The notes under the pieces were generated by a model that was given only the letters and a program-made list of their open reading frames with translations, had not been told where the DNA came from and searched no databases. Positions 51,603-59,786 of a stretch of DNA of 64,000 nucleotides are shown here, piece by piece. Position 1 is the stretch's first letter; every line of letters starts with the position of its first letter. Origin of the DNA: Moheibacter lacus (GTDB lineage Bacteria > Bacteroidota > Bacteroidia > Flavobacteriales > Weeksellaceae); assembly GCF_014042165.1 (NCBI RefSeq), contig NZ_JACDZE010000001.1:1634595-1698594 (forward strand), read 5' to 3'. The translations under genes were made by a program, and so were the position numbers.

Positions 51603-52121
51603 ATGACAAAAAAAATATTTATAAGTTCAATTTTATTGATATTTAGTTTTAATTTAACTTTTGGATGTACTTGTGGCTCAAACAAAAGTTTTTTAAGAAC
51701 GATTTCAAATGCAAAAGTGGTTGCACTAATTAAAGTGAAACAATTTTTAACTTATAATGAAATTTATGATCAAAGCACTCCAATGTCTATGGAAGTTGAA
51801 ATTATTGAACTTTATAAAGGTAAACTATCTGAAAAGAAAATCACAATTTGGGGGGACAATGGAATGTTATGTCGGCCTTATTTGGATAGTTATTTTAAAG
51901 AAGGAGAATTTTACATAGTTGGACTTTTTTCAGGAGGTGATGGAAGTAAAGGATATGTGCACAAAAATGAAAGAATTGAAGATTTTTCTATTTCAAGTTG
52001 TGGGCTTTATATCTTGTATTTGAACAAGGAAGAAGAGAAAGTTTATGGTGAAATTAACTCCTTCAGAAATGAAATGAATTTTGAAAAATTAAAAAAGAAA
52101 CTTTTAAGAAAGTTAAACTAA
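51603..52121 (+). CDS. Exported TIMP/NTR-like protein
   Basis: About 172 residues from ATG 51603; an in-frame ATG at 51594 lies inside the TTGAGT repeats. The signal peptide ends at FSFNLTFG, so the mature protein begins with CTCG. A mature N-terminus of C-x-C followed by VVALIKVKQF and strands VEIIELYKGKL / WGDNGMLCRPYLDSYFKEGEFYIVGL is the layout of TIMP/netrin (NTR)-like domains, with four to five Cys. In animals TIMPs inhibit metalloproteases through this Cys start; bacterial relatives are uncharacterised. It could also be lipid-modified at the first Cys (weak lipobox). Confidence 0.7.
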   Translation: MTKKIFISSILLIFSFNLTFGCTCGSNKSFLRTISNAKVVALIKVKQFLTYNEIYDQSTPMSMEVEIIELYKGKLSEKKITIWGDNGMLCRPYLDSYFKEGEFYIVGLFSGGDGSKGYVHKNERIEDFSISSCGLYILYLNKEEEKVYGEINSFRNEMNFEKLKKKLLRKLN

Positions 52122-52219
52122 ATTGATTAATTCTTGGATTAAACTCGTAATGATGAGAAATGTTTTTTATCATTAGAATTCGAATTTCGAGAAGCAAACA
52201 TTAATTTGAATATTTGAAA

Positions 52220-52714
52220 ATGAAATATATCATTCTATTGTCATCGATTTTATATTTAGTTTCCTGCGGATCCAATAAATTACCTGCAATTGACAGATCT
52301 AAATTGGTTGGGAAAAATATAGTATTTTGTTTAACGGAAGAAAGCAGATCAATATTGGTAGAAAAATCTGGATTAAATTTAGGCGAAACGATGCAACCTA
52401 ATAATGTGGAAGTGTTTATGTATTCGGTTATGGTTTTGGGAAAAGAGAATCAATTGAATCTTCGACACATATATAATCCGATTGACGCAAAAATTACTGA
52501 CAACCTGATTGTTGCAGATTTAAAATCGGTCAAATGGGATTTTGGATTTACCAATGCGGTCATGAAGGCTGAACTGGAGTACACTTTGCGAGATGGTACA
52601 AAAATTCCCATAATTGGAACTTATAAAACCATGGGCGGTGGGACCAAATCAGAGAATTTATTGATGGCCATGATCGACGCAAATGGTCAAATTTTAAATG
52701 AGATCGCTGATTAA
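52220..52714 (+). CDS. Lipoprotein of unknown function
   Basis: About 164 residues from ATG 52220; a TTG two codons upstream is less likely. The signal peptide is short with lipobox LYLVSC, so it should be lipid-anchored. The mature part (KLVGKNIVFCLTEESRSILVEK ... MKAELEYTLRDGTKIPIIGTYKT) looks like an alpha/beta domain without a recognised family. The gap of about 100 nt to the preceding gene holds GAATTCGAATTTCG and AT-rich sequence. Confidence 0.7.
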   Translation: MKYIILLSSILYLVSCGSNKLPAIDRSKLVGKNIVFCLTEESRSILVEKSGLNLGETMQPNNVEVFMYSVMVLGKENQLNLRHIYNPIDAKITDNLIVADLKSVKWDFGFTNAVMKAELEYTLRDGTKIPIIGTYKTMGGGTKSENLLMAMIDANGQILNEIAD

Positions 52715-52758
52715 GATTTTTCAGCGTTTCTTGGCGAATTGGGTAGAAATATAATTCG

Positions 52759-52766
52759 TAAATTTG
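52759..52766 (+). promoter_or_regulatory. -7 box of lipA
   Basis: TAAATTTG, a TAnnTTTG match, 55 nt before the TTG start of lipA. Confidence 0.55.
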
Positions 52767-52774
52767 CAGTCATT

Positions 52775-52820
52775 CTAAATTGAATTTAAAATTCATCATT
52801 TAAAATTTATAATTTACTAA
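52775..52820 (+). repeat. Heptamer-like AT spacer in the lipA leader
   Basis: AAATTGAA, TTTAAAA, TTCATCA, TTTAAAA, TTTATAA, TTTACTAA: units of about seven bases ending at the lipA start. AT-rich, so periodicity is weaker evidence here. Confidence 0.4.
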
Positions 52821-52821
52821 G

Positions 52822-53691
52822 TTGGAAGTAATCATCAAAGAAGACGGAAGAGTACAAAAACCGGAATGGCTCAGGGTGAAATTGCCTACGGGAAAAAAGC
52901 ACCGTGAACTCAGAGGTTTGGTCGACAAATACAAACTCAACACGATTTGCCAAAGCGGAAGTTGTCCTAATATGGGCGAGTGCTGGGGTGAAGGAACGGC
53001 AACTTTTATGATTCTGGGGAATGTTTGTACGCGTTCTTGCGGATTTTGTGGTGTGAAAACCGGACGTCCGGAACAAGTCGATTGGGAAGAACCGGAAAAA
53101 GTAGCGCGTTCCATCAAATTGATGCAAATCAAACATGCGGTTTTGACTTCGGTGGACAGAGATGATTTAAAAGATATGGGTTCGATCATTTGGGCGGAAA
53201 CCATTGGTGCGGTTCGCAGAATCAGTCCCGGAACCACAATGGAAACTTTGATTCCCGATTTTCAAGGCAATACCAAAATGCTCGATCGAATTCTCGAAGC
53301 TGCGCCGGAAGTGATTTCGCATAATATGGAAACCGTAAAACGTTTGACGCGTGAAGTACGCATTCAAGCCAAATATGAAAGAAGTTTGGACGTGCTTCGT
53401 TATTTAAAAGATCAAGGTCAACCGCGTACCAAAACCGGCGTTATGCTCGGTTTGGGAGAAAAGGATGATGAGGTTTTTGAAACGATTCAAGATGTGCGAA
53501 ATGCCGGAGTGGATATTATTACTTTGGGTCAATATCTTCAACCAACCAAAAAGCACCTTCCCGTAAAAGAATTCATCACACCGGAACAATTCAAATCTTA
53601 TGAAGTTTTTGCAAAAGATTTAGGTTTTAGACATGTGGAAAGTGGACCGCTCGTGCGTTCTTCTTATCATGCGGAGAAACATATTTTGTAG
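52822..53691 (+). CDS. lipA: Lipoyl synthase
   Basis: 289 residues, radical SAM enzyme inserting sulfur into octanoyl groups. Auxiliary cluster motif C-x4-C-x5-C in CQSGSCPNMGECW and the radical SAM C-x3-C-x2-C in CTRSCGFCGVKTG are both intact; the C-terminal RSSYHAEKHIL contains the conserved RSSYxA motif. Start is TTG 52822. It needs two Fe-S clusters, so depends on the suf system of this window. A TAATTAG-type repeat follows the stop. Confidence 0.96.
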   Translation: MEVIIKEDGRVQKPEWLRVKLPTGKKHRELRGLVDKYKLNTICQSGSCPNMGECWGEGTATFMILGNVCTRSCGFCGVKTGRPEQVDWEEPEKVARSIKLMQIKHAVLTSVDRDDLKDMGSIIWAETIGAVRRISPGTTMETLIPDFQGNTKMLDRILEAAPEVISHNMETVKRLTREVRIQAKYERSLDVLRYLKDQGQPRTKTGVMLGLGEKDDEVFETIQDVRNAGVDIITLGQYLQPTKKHLPVKEFITPEQFKSYEVFAKDLGFRHVESGPLVRSSYHAEKHIL

Positions 53692-53695
53692 CTTT

Positions 53696-53745
53696 TAGTA
53701 ATTGGTAATTAGTAATTAGTAATTAGTGAATAGTAATTAGACAAA
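53696..53745 (+). repeat. TAATTAG heptamer repeats after lipA
   Basis: AGTAATT, GGTAATT, AGTAATT, AGTAATT, AGTGAAT, AGTAATT, AGACAAATT: six near-perfect heptamers directly after the lipA stop, the clearest simple example of the periodic spacers in this window. Confidence 0.8.
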
Positions 53746-53787
53746 TTTAGATTTACACAATCCCTCAACCATTCCTCTACTAAAAAA

Positions 53788-55257
53788 TCAGTCGCACCAA
53801 CATTTTTCACGGCTTCGGCGTTCCATATCCCGATTGCGCATCGGGTAGATTTTAAAACCGATGTAGAAATCCGCGCCTTTTAATTTCCCATGTGGAACGA
53901 TAAAAGGCAAGGCATTTTCGCTTCCGATGATCAGCGGGCCATAGCGTAAAAATGCGCCAACGCGGAAAATTTCATATTCGTAAGCAGAAAGAGAAGCGCC
54001 ATAAGAGAATTTATGTTGGCTCATGATATAGGAAGCGGTCACGATGTTACTTCGTTTCAGACTGTTTTCAAAAATGGGAAACCGTTGCATCACATCGAGA
54101 TTGATATAATTATTTTCGCCCATTCTTTTGCTGGCATTAAAATGCAAGCTGGTGGGAAGTCCGATTTTAAATTCGTTGGAAACTAAGGATTGATTGGGGT
54201 TGCCATAAAGTTCGTTGGAAATGATTTGGGCGTATTGTTCAGGTGATTCAAATTCTACATCTTCCAGATTGGGATTGTTCGTATACTGAAAATTCTCACC
54301 GATGTAACTATGGACAAATCCGTCAAAATTTACTACACCCACATCTAAAATATTGGCACTGATTTTCAGATCATAACCCGAATCGTGATCACCATAATCT
54401 ACAAATGCCAAACCTACATCAAAACCGATTCCTTTCCCCATGGATTGGTATTCGTACGCATCATTTTCAAAATTATAGCTGGTGGCATAGCCTACTTCTA
54501 CATCAAAATCCGAAACAAAAAGATTTTTCTGCGTGGCCAAATCTCCATCTTCCAGTGTGATTTCTTCGTCTTCACGTCTCATGCTTGCCACATCATGGTT
54601 TTTGACATAAAAAGCGTCGTTTCCCATTAAATATTTGACATTTAGGCCGGCAATCCACGCATAATAAGAATTGGGAAGAATTTCTGTGGCGATGTTAAGC
54701 CCAACTTCCGTCCAATTCATAAAATTGGCATCAAATGGATTTAAAGTATACAAAACGGGTTCTATTATTTCCTGGTTGGTGTATTTCATATAATTATCCA
54801 CTTCGATGATGGAGCTTTGTGTCCGCAATTTGGAAAATAAACCGACTGAAAATCCTTTTTCGGCTATTTCGAAATTCAAGGAAGCTGATGGCCCCATGAT
54901 TTCGTTGCTGAAATGATATCCGGTGGTTTCATCGTTGAAATAATCCCAAATTTGTTTGGTGTTTTCTCCGGTGATATTGTTTTCGATGTCCGATTCTTTG
55001 ATTTCGGCACTGGTCAATCCGATTAAACTCGATTTGGAAATATATCCATATCGGTTTTGAATAAAAGCAGATTCCGAAAAAAGATGAACATCGTAGCGGT
55101 TGGAATTGAGATAACTTTGTGTAGGCGAAATCCCAACGGCACTGATTCCGCTAAACGGATCATTGCTAAAGATGTAAGGATCTTGAGCTTTAATATAGAT
55201 GGAAATAACGGTCATTCCGATCGTCAACCAAAACTTAATGTTGAAGTCTGAAAACAA
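53788..55257 (-). CDS. DUF5723-type outer-membrane protein
   Basis: 489 residues. Signal peptide ends near YIKAQ; the rest alternates beta-strands ending in aromatic residues, with GPSASLNFEIAEKGFSVGLFS and GIGFDVGLAFVDYG as in the DUF5723 / PorV-like barrel family of Bacteroidota. The C-terminal MERRSREKCWCD is unusual for a barrel. Role unknown. A half-palindrome AAAAATACCC lies at its start region (55255-55264), without the second arm. Confidence 0.75.
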   Translation of the reverse strand: MFSDFNIKFWLTIGMTVISIYIKAQDPYIFSNDPFSGISAVGISPTQSYLNSNRYDVHLFSESAFIQNRYGYISKSSLIGLTSAEIKESDIENNITGENTKQIWDYFNDETTGYHFSNEIMGPSASLNFEIAEKGFSVGLFSKLRTQSSIIEVDNYMKYTNQEIIEPVLYTLNPFDANFMNWTEVGLNIATEILPNSYYAWIAGLNVKYLMGNDAFYVKNHDVASMRREDEEITLEDGDLATQKNLFVSDFDVEVGYATSYNFENDAYEYQSMGKGIGFDVGLAFVDYGDHDSGYDLKISANILDVGVVNFDGFVHSYIGENFQYTNNPNLEDVEFESPEQYAQIISNELYGNPNQSLVSNEFKIGLPTSLHFNASKRMGENNYINLDVMQRFPIFENSLKRSNIVTASYIMSQHKFSYGASLSAYEYEIFRVGAFLRYGPLIIGSENALPFIVPHGKLKGADFYIGFKIYPMRNRDMERRSREKCWCD

Positions 55258-55336
55258 AAATACCCTTTTCTATTGAACGTAAATTTACATGATTTATTTC
55301 ATGTTTTATAGGTATTGGAAAGAGGATGAAAAGAAA

Positions 55337-55363
55337 AATGCCCGGTGATAAGCCGAGCATTTT
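55337..55363 (-). terminator. Terminator of the PorT-like barrel gene
   Basis: AATGCTCGG ... CCGGGCATT on the minus strand (one G-T pair) followed by T; it lies about 30 nt after the stop and an A15 tract. Confidence 0.7.
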
Positions 55364-55375
55364 ATTTGGATTGTG

Positions 55376-55390
55376 TTTTTTTTTTTTTTT
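55376..55390. repeat. 15-base T/A homopolymer tract
   Basis: Fifteen consecutive T on the plus strand just beyond the stop codon of the PorT-like gene. It lies outside coding sequence, but its length could vary between cells or reads. Confidence 0.9.
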
Positions 55391-55391
55391 G

Positions 55392-56021
55392 TTAGAAGGT
55401 GTAACCGATTCCTAATGAGAATACTGAGTTTTTTCCATCAACGTCCTTAACTACATCAGTTAAACCTAGTCCATAACGGATTCCGAAATTCAATCCCATA
55501 GGTAACTCATAGCCAGCTCCGATATTCAAACCGAAATCAACTGTTTCAGCATCTTCAATATCACCATCTTGTTGTTCAGTAATAGAACCTTCACTGGTTG
55601 TGATCGTTTGTTCGGTATCATATTTTGCGGCAACATTAAAACCTACCTGAGGTCCAAATTCAAAATTTAGCCCATCATAAGCATACCATTTCATCATCAA
55701 TGGAATCTGAATGTAACTTAAGTTTACTTTACTGTCATAGTCATAAGTAACTTCTTCTCCTAGAATAGTTTCAGTTTCCGAGCCAGAGTACTTAGTTCCT
55801 TGCATTGAATAAAGTAACTCAGGTTGGAAGGCAAAAGCTTCAGAAAAGCGAATGTTTGCATAACCACCAACGTTGAAGCCAAATTTCATTTCTGAATCCT
55901 CAAAATCATCACCGACAATGTTAGTCAATTGAGGTCCGGCTTTTACACCAAATTTCACTTGTGCATCAGCACTGTTCATTCCCAAAACCGCTACAGCGGC
56001 AATTAAAAACATTTTTTTCAT
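55392..56021 (-). CDS. PorT-like outer-membrane beta-barrel protein
   Basis: About 209 residues from ATG 56021 (the frame is open 132 nt further upstream but the added text is not signal-like). Signal peptide MKKMFLIAAVAVLGMNSADA. The rest is an eight-strand barrel of the outer-membrane beta-barrel (OmpW/PorT-like) type: FGVKAGPQLTNI, FNVGGYANIRFSEAFAFQPELLYS, IPLMMKWYAYDGLNFEFGPQVG (in parts) and final strand FSLGIGYTF. Function unknown. A hairpin terminator follows. Confidence 0.9.
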   Translation of the reverse strand: MKKMFLIAAVAVLGMNSADAQVKFGVKAGPQLTNIVGDDFEDSEMKFGFNVGGYANIRFSEAFAFQPELLYSMQGTKYSGSETETILGEEVTYDYDSKVNLSYIQIPLMMKWYAYDGLNFEFGPQVGFNVAAKYDTEQTITTSEGSITEQQDGDIEDAETVDFGLNIGAGYELPMGLNFGIRYGLGLTDVVKDVDGKNSVFSLGIGYTF

Positions 56022-56165
56022 TTTTTTAATTTTAGTTTTAAAAAAGGTCTGATCGAATTTCCTAAATAAATTCTGTTTTAGTTTTTCAAGATCTTTTTTA
56101 AGATTTCGAGTGGAGAAATAACAAATTCGATGCCAAAGCACAATTGGCTTCACCCAACAACATGA

Positions 56166-56192
56166 AAAAAGCCGTCTAACTGACGGCTTTTT
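56166..56192 (-). terminator. Terminator of the Omp28-like lipoprotein gene
   Basis: AAAAAGCCGTC ... GACGGCTTTTT perfect 11-bp arms, 25 nt after the stop at 56217. Confidence 0.9.
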
Positions 56193-56216
56193 AATGGGTT
56201 ATAAAATTTAATTTTT

Positions 56217-57347
56217 TTAATCAAAATCTTGATTGGTACCTACTTTTGCACGCTGAACATTTAATGCGGCTCTCGTTTTTACCTCATCTCCGTTTCCTAC
56301 AACAAAAGCTACAATGTAGAGATTGTTTGTGTTGGTAACATTATTAGGTAAAGTTACATTCAAATCTCTGGTCCAAATATTTCCTTCAGCCACTTCAGAT
56401 GCAGGAATCGCATCCCCAAAGATGTCGGTATAGGATTTTAACAATACATGTTTTTGAGGGAAGTTCGGTATAGGATTTACGTTATAGGCCCCTTGGTTAA
56501 AGATACAATCCGGGATATTGCTTCCGGCATAGGCATTGGCTTGATTGTGAACCAATCCTTCTTCAATTAAATTCACTACCAATTTTGCATTCGTAATGTT
56601 TCCGGTATCAAAACCGACTTTGACCTGGATATTCAAACTATTCCCACTCAATGTCGAATTAATTGCCAATCCAAGTGGAGCGGTTTGATTTAAATAGGAA
56701 TCCAACTGTCCGTTAAATGTATCGGGATTTGTAGGACATGGTTCTCCAAATTGATGCATATCTACTTCATTGATACGGTTGATTTTTCCTCTGGGTTGTG
56801 CCGGTGCATTGTAATTGTTGATATTGGTCATGGCTTGCCAGTGTTCATACACCCAAGGATCTTCAATTCCTACACCGTCACAATGGATTGCAATCGGAAT
56901 GACGCGTTCATTGTATTCGGTAAAGAAATCCAGGATTTGCGCCATCCGTGGACAATAAATACACCAGGTTCCGGTATAGTCCTCGACGAGTACTTTTTGG
57001 GTATATTCACCAGGGGCAAGGTCAAATGAAGCGAAATTAGCAACGGCACTGGTCATGTCGTTGTAGGTAGCATAAACTTCATTGGCTTCATTGGCGGTTG
57101 AAGGAGTAAATGTGTTTCCTTCGATTTGTTCGCCATTCACAAAAAAAGTAGATTCAGCAGTTAAATCCCCATCAGCTGTTGTTGCAGCTGTAAATGTAAC
57201 CGCTGTTCCGACTTGAACGTTTGTGGAACTTACAGTTACTGTCAATGCACTTGCGTGCGGTTCTTCTTCTGTTCCACAACTGATGGTCAGTCCAAAACAA
57301 AGCATTAAAAAAATAAAGATGTGTGTTAGTTTATTTAATTTTTTCAT
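56217..57347 (-). CDS. Omp28-like lipoprotein with thioredoxin-like motif
   Basis: 376 residues. Signal peptide with lipobox GLTISC, then an Ig-like domain (VTVSSTNVQVGTAVTFTAATT) and an Omp28-related domain that starts VLVEDYTGTWCIYCPRMAQI. The Cys-x-x-Cys motif (WCIYC) sits in a thioredoxin-like setting. Omp28 family proteins of Porphyromonas are outer-membrane proteins of unclear function. Divergent from the TlpA-type gene at 57402 with a shared 54-nt gap, suggesting joint control. Confidence 0.9.
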   Translation of the reverse strand: MKKLNKLTHIFIFLMLCFGLTISCGTEEEPHASALTVTVSSTNVQVGTAVTFTAATTADGDLTAESTFFVNGEQIEGNTFTPSTANEANEVYATYNDMTSAVANFASFDLAPGEYTQKVLVEDYTGTWCIYCPRMAQILDFFTEYNERVIPIAIHCDGVGIEDPWVYEHWQAMTNINNYNAPAQPRGKINRINEVDMHQFGEPCPTNPDTFNGQLDSYLNQTAPLGLAINSTLSGNSLNIQVKVGFDTGNITNAKLVVNLIEEGLVHNQANAYAGSNIPDCIFNQGAYNVNPIPNFPQKHVLLKSYTDIFGDAIPASEVAEGNIWTRDLNVTLPNNVTNTNNLYIVAFVVGNGDEVKTRAALNVQRAKVGTNQDFD

Positions 57348-57401
57348 AACTAGAAAATAATTTTTGCTAATTTAGCCCAAATAACACACAAATAATAAAT
57401 C

Positions 57402-57893
57402 ATGAAAAAAAAGTTTTTATCTGCTATTTTTATGCTCTGTCTTGGCCTGACTTCATTTGCGCAAGATGCAGCATTTCCTGATATGGCAGTTCCGGATCTG
57501 AGAGGAAATAAGGTGGATGTGAAAGCCTTGTCTACAGAAGGTCAACCTGTTGTTTTGGCTTTTTGGGCGACTTGGTGTGGGCCTTGTCTATTGGAATTAA
57601 ATGCGATCAATGACAAAATTCAGGATTGGTCCATCGAAACCAATTTTAAATTTTACGCCGTTTCAGTAGATGATTCCAAAACCGTAGGTCGAGTTCAACC
57701 CAAAGTAAACGGAAGCGGTTGGGAATTCGATATTTTATTGGACACTAACAATGAATTGAAGCGACAATTGAATTTTTCAACACCTCCTTATACTGTAATT
57801 GTAAAAGATGGAATGATCGTATACAAACATGTTGGGTATCAGCCGGGAGCGGAAGATGAATTGTTTGAAAAAATCAAAGAATTCTCCAATTGA
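57402..57893 (+). CDS. TlpA/ResA-type thioredoxin
   Basis: 163 residues, exported (signal peptide MKKKFLSAIFMLCLGLTSFA). Thioredoxin fold with active site FWATWCGPCLLELNA and the cis-Pro region FSTPPYTVIVKDG. Periplasmic disulfide reductase. It lies between a divergent Omp28-like gene and a downstream DUF6029 gene (59 nt gap), so probably works on cysteines of exported proteins nearby (inference). Confidence 0.95.
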   Translation: MKKKFLSAIFMLCLGLTSFAQDAAFPDMAVPDLRGNKVDVKALSTEGQPVVLAFWATWCGPCLLELNAINDKIQDWSIETNFKFYAVSVDDSKTVGRVQPKVNGSGWEFDILLDTNNELKRQLNFSTPPYTVIVKDGMIVYKHVGYQPGAEDELFEKIKEFSN

Positions 57894-57952
57894 TCCACTA
57901 CCAAAATCAATTGATTAGAAATTAAAGTAGCAAAAAGATAGAATTAACACAG

Positions 57953-59623
57953 ATGAAAAAAATTTATGGATTATTGATGCTAGGGTTTTTAGCGTCAAAT
58001 TTTTCTTATGGGCAGATCGATGTGGCCGGAGGTACTTTTTCCGGAGGGATTGAATCCACTTCTCAGTGGTACCAATACGATGAAGATTTAGGGTTTGAAC
58101 AGCCAGATGATCCTTTCCGGTCAAACAATTACATCCGATTGGATTATAATTATGGGAAATTTACAGCGGGTTTACAGTATGAGGCTTATTTACCATCAGC
58201 ACTTTTGGGGTATTCAGACCGTTTCAATGACAACAAAATTGCGAACTATTATGTGAATTATAAAGGAGAGCAATTGGACATTACCGCCGGTAATTTTTAT
58301 GAGCAATTCGGTAGTGGATTGATTTTGCGTAGTTGGGAAGACCGTCAGATCGGGATCAACAACTCCATCCGTGGGGTGAAAGTTGCGTATACACCGAATG
58401 ATTTCACGACGGTAAAAGGTTTGATCGGTAAAAACCGATTGGGATTTGAAACGACTGCCGGAACAGTGGGCGGGATCGATGTCGAAACCAATTTGGTCAG
58501 ATTATTTGACAAAGAAAATTATAAAAATTCTGTAACGGCAGGATTCAGTTATGTAGGACAACATGAAGATTATACAGGAGGAGTAGAGGATTTTCCACAA
58601 AATGTCAACAATTATTCCATGCGTTTGGGATATTCGGGGAATTTTGGTTTGTATGCAGATGCGGAATATGTGATCAAAGGAGAACAAGCCGCTTTGTTCA
58701 GTGGGATGCCAACAGAGAATTACTATGATGGAAATGCTTTTTTACTCAATATGGGTTATTCTACCAAAGGATTTGGTGTAAATGCAACTTTCCGTCGTTT
58801 AGAAAATATGGGCATGTATGGTCAGCGTGATTTAAGTGAAGCGGGAGAAAATATTTACAACGAAGGAATCGTAAATTATTTGCCGGCTTTAACGCGTCAG
58901 CATGATTATTTGTTGACCAATATTTATGTGTATCAGGCGCAACCTCAATTGAACTTCGAACTGGAAGAAGTAGGAGAAATCGGCGGTCAAGTGGATATTT
59001 TCTACAATTTCGCAAAAGGAAGTTTTTTGGGTGGGAAATATGGAACCAAATTGGCAGTCAATGCTTCTTATTGGAACGGATTGAATGCAACTTTTAATGA
59101 TGACATGACTTATGAAACCAATTTCTTTGATTTTGGTCGTAAGTTTTTCCATGATGTGAATTTTGAGATCAATAAGAAATGGACCGATAAATTTTCATCC
59201 ATCATCACCTATATGCACCAATATTATGACCGAGGCGTCATGGAAGGAGTGACCTATAGTCCGCTTGTGGCAAATGTTGTGGTAGGAGATTTCTTGTACA
59301 AATTCAATTCGAAGAATTCAGTTCGATTCGAATTACAACATCTTCAAACCAAACGCGATCGTAAGAATTGGGCAGCAGCATTGGTGGAGTATAATTTGAA
59401 CCAAAGATGGAACTTTTATATAGGCGACAATTATAATTATGGAAATGATGATGAAGACAGAAGGTTCCATTATTATATGGTCGGTGGAAGTTACGCCAAA
59501 GAATCTACACGTATTGCAGTAAACTACGGAAGACAAAGAGGAGGTTTGATTTGTGTAGGAGGAGTTTGTCGTTTTGTGCCTGAAAACACAGGATTTACAC
59601 TATCCTTAGTAAAAACCTTTTAA
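57953..59623 (+). CDS. DUF6029-type outer-membrane protein
   Basis: 556 residues. Signal peptide ends at FSYGQ. Large beta-barrel pattern with strands such as YIRLDYNYGKFTAGLQYEAYL, GGFEVEYF-like tracks and final FTLSLVKTF. The segment ITAGNFYEQFGSGLILRSWEDRQIGINNSIRGVKVAY (in parts) is typical of DUF6029 proteins, which accompany Omp28 genes in Bacteroidota. Probably co-transcribed with the TlpA-type gene and followed by a terminator. Confidence 0.85.
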   Translation: MKKIYGLLMLGFLASNFSYGQIDVAGGTFSGGIESTSQWYQYDEDLGFEQPDDPFRSNNYIRLDYNYGKFTAGLQYEAYLPSALLGYSDRFNDNKIANYYVNYKGEQLDITAGNFYEQFGSGLILRSWEDRQIGINNSIRGVKVAYTPNDFTTVKGLIGKNRLGFETTAGTVGGIDVETNLVRLFDKENYKNSVTAGFSYVGQHEDYTGGVEDFPQNVNNYSMRLGYSGNFGLYADAEYVIKGEQAALFSGMPTENYYDGNAFLLNMGYSTKGFGVNATFRRLENMGMYGQRDLSEAGENIYNEGIVNYLPALTRQHDYLLTNIYVYQAQPQLNFELEEVGEIGGQVDIFYNFAKGSFLGGKYGTKLAVNASYWNGLNATFNDDMTYETNFFDFGRKFFHDVNFEINKKWTDKFSSIITYMHQYYDRGVMEGVTYSPLVANVVVGDFLYKFNSKNSVRFELQHLQTKRDRKNWAAALVEYNLNQRWNFYIGDNYNYGNDDEDRRFHYYMVGGSYAKESTRIAVNYGRQRGGLICVGGVCRFVPENTGFTLSLVKTF

Positions 59624-59647
59624 TCGATTTTAAAAGATATTAATTTT

Positions 59648-59681
59648 AAAAAAGCAGTCAAGAAAGTTGGGCTGCTTTTTT
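59648..59681 (+). terminator. Terminator after the DUF6029 gene
   Basis: AAAAAAGCAG ... CTGCTTTTTT arms, loop 14 nt, then T-rich sequence. Confidence 0.75.
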
Positions 59682-59737
59682 ATTAAATTTTCTTTAAGTA
59701 ATTTATAAACAATTATTAATTAGATAAATAAAAACAA

Positions 59738-59745
59738 TATATTTG
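59738..59745 (+). promoter_or_regulatory. -7 box of the Omp28/T9SS gene
   Basis: TATATTTG, exact TAnnTTTG, 41 nt before the ATG at 59787. Confidence 0.6.
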
Positions 59746-59786
59746 TTAATAGTTAAGAAAATATTTACTAACACACAATTAATTTT

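Noticed and set aside
53696-53745. CRISPR array
   Set aside because: Units are seven bases long with no spacers; no cas genes in the window.
55255-55264. AAAAATACCC at the start of the DUF5723-type gene as a third NarL-type operator
   Set aside because: Only one half-site; no GGGTA partner six bases away and it overlaps the gene start rather than a promoter.
55376-55390. T15 tract as a phase-variable switch
   Set aside because: It lies after the stop codon of the barrel gene and far from promoters, so length changes would not shift a frame.
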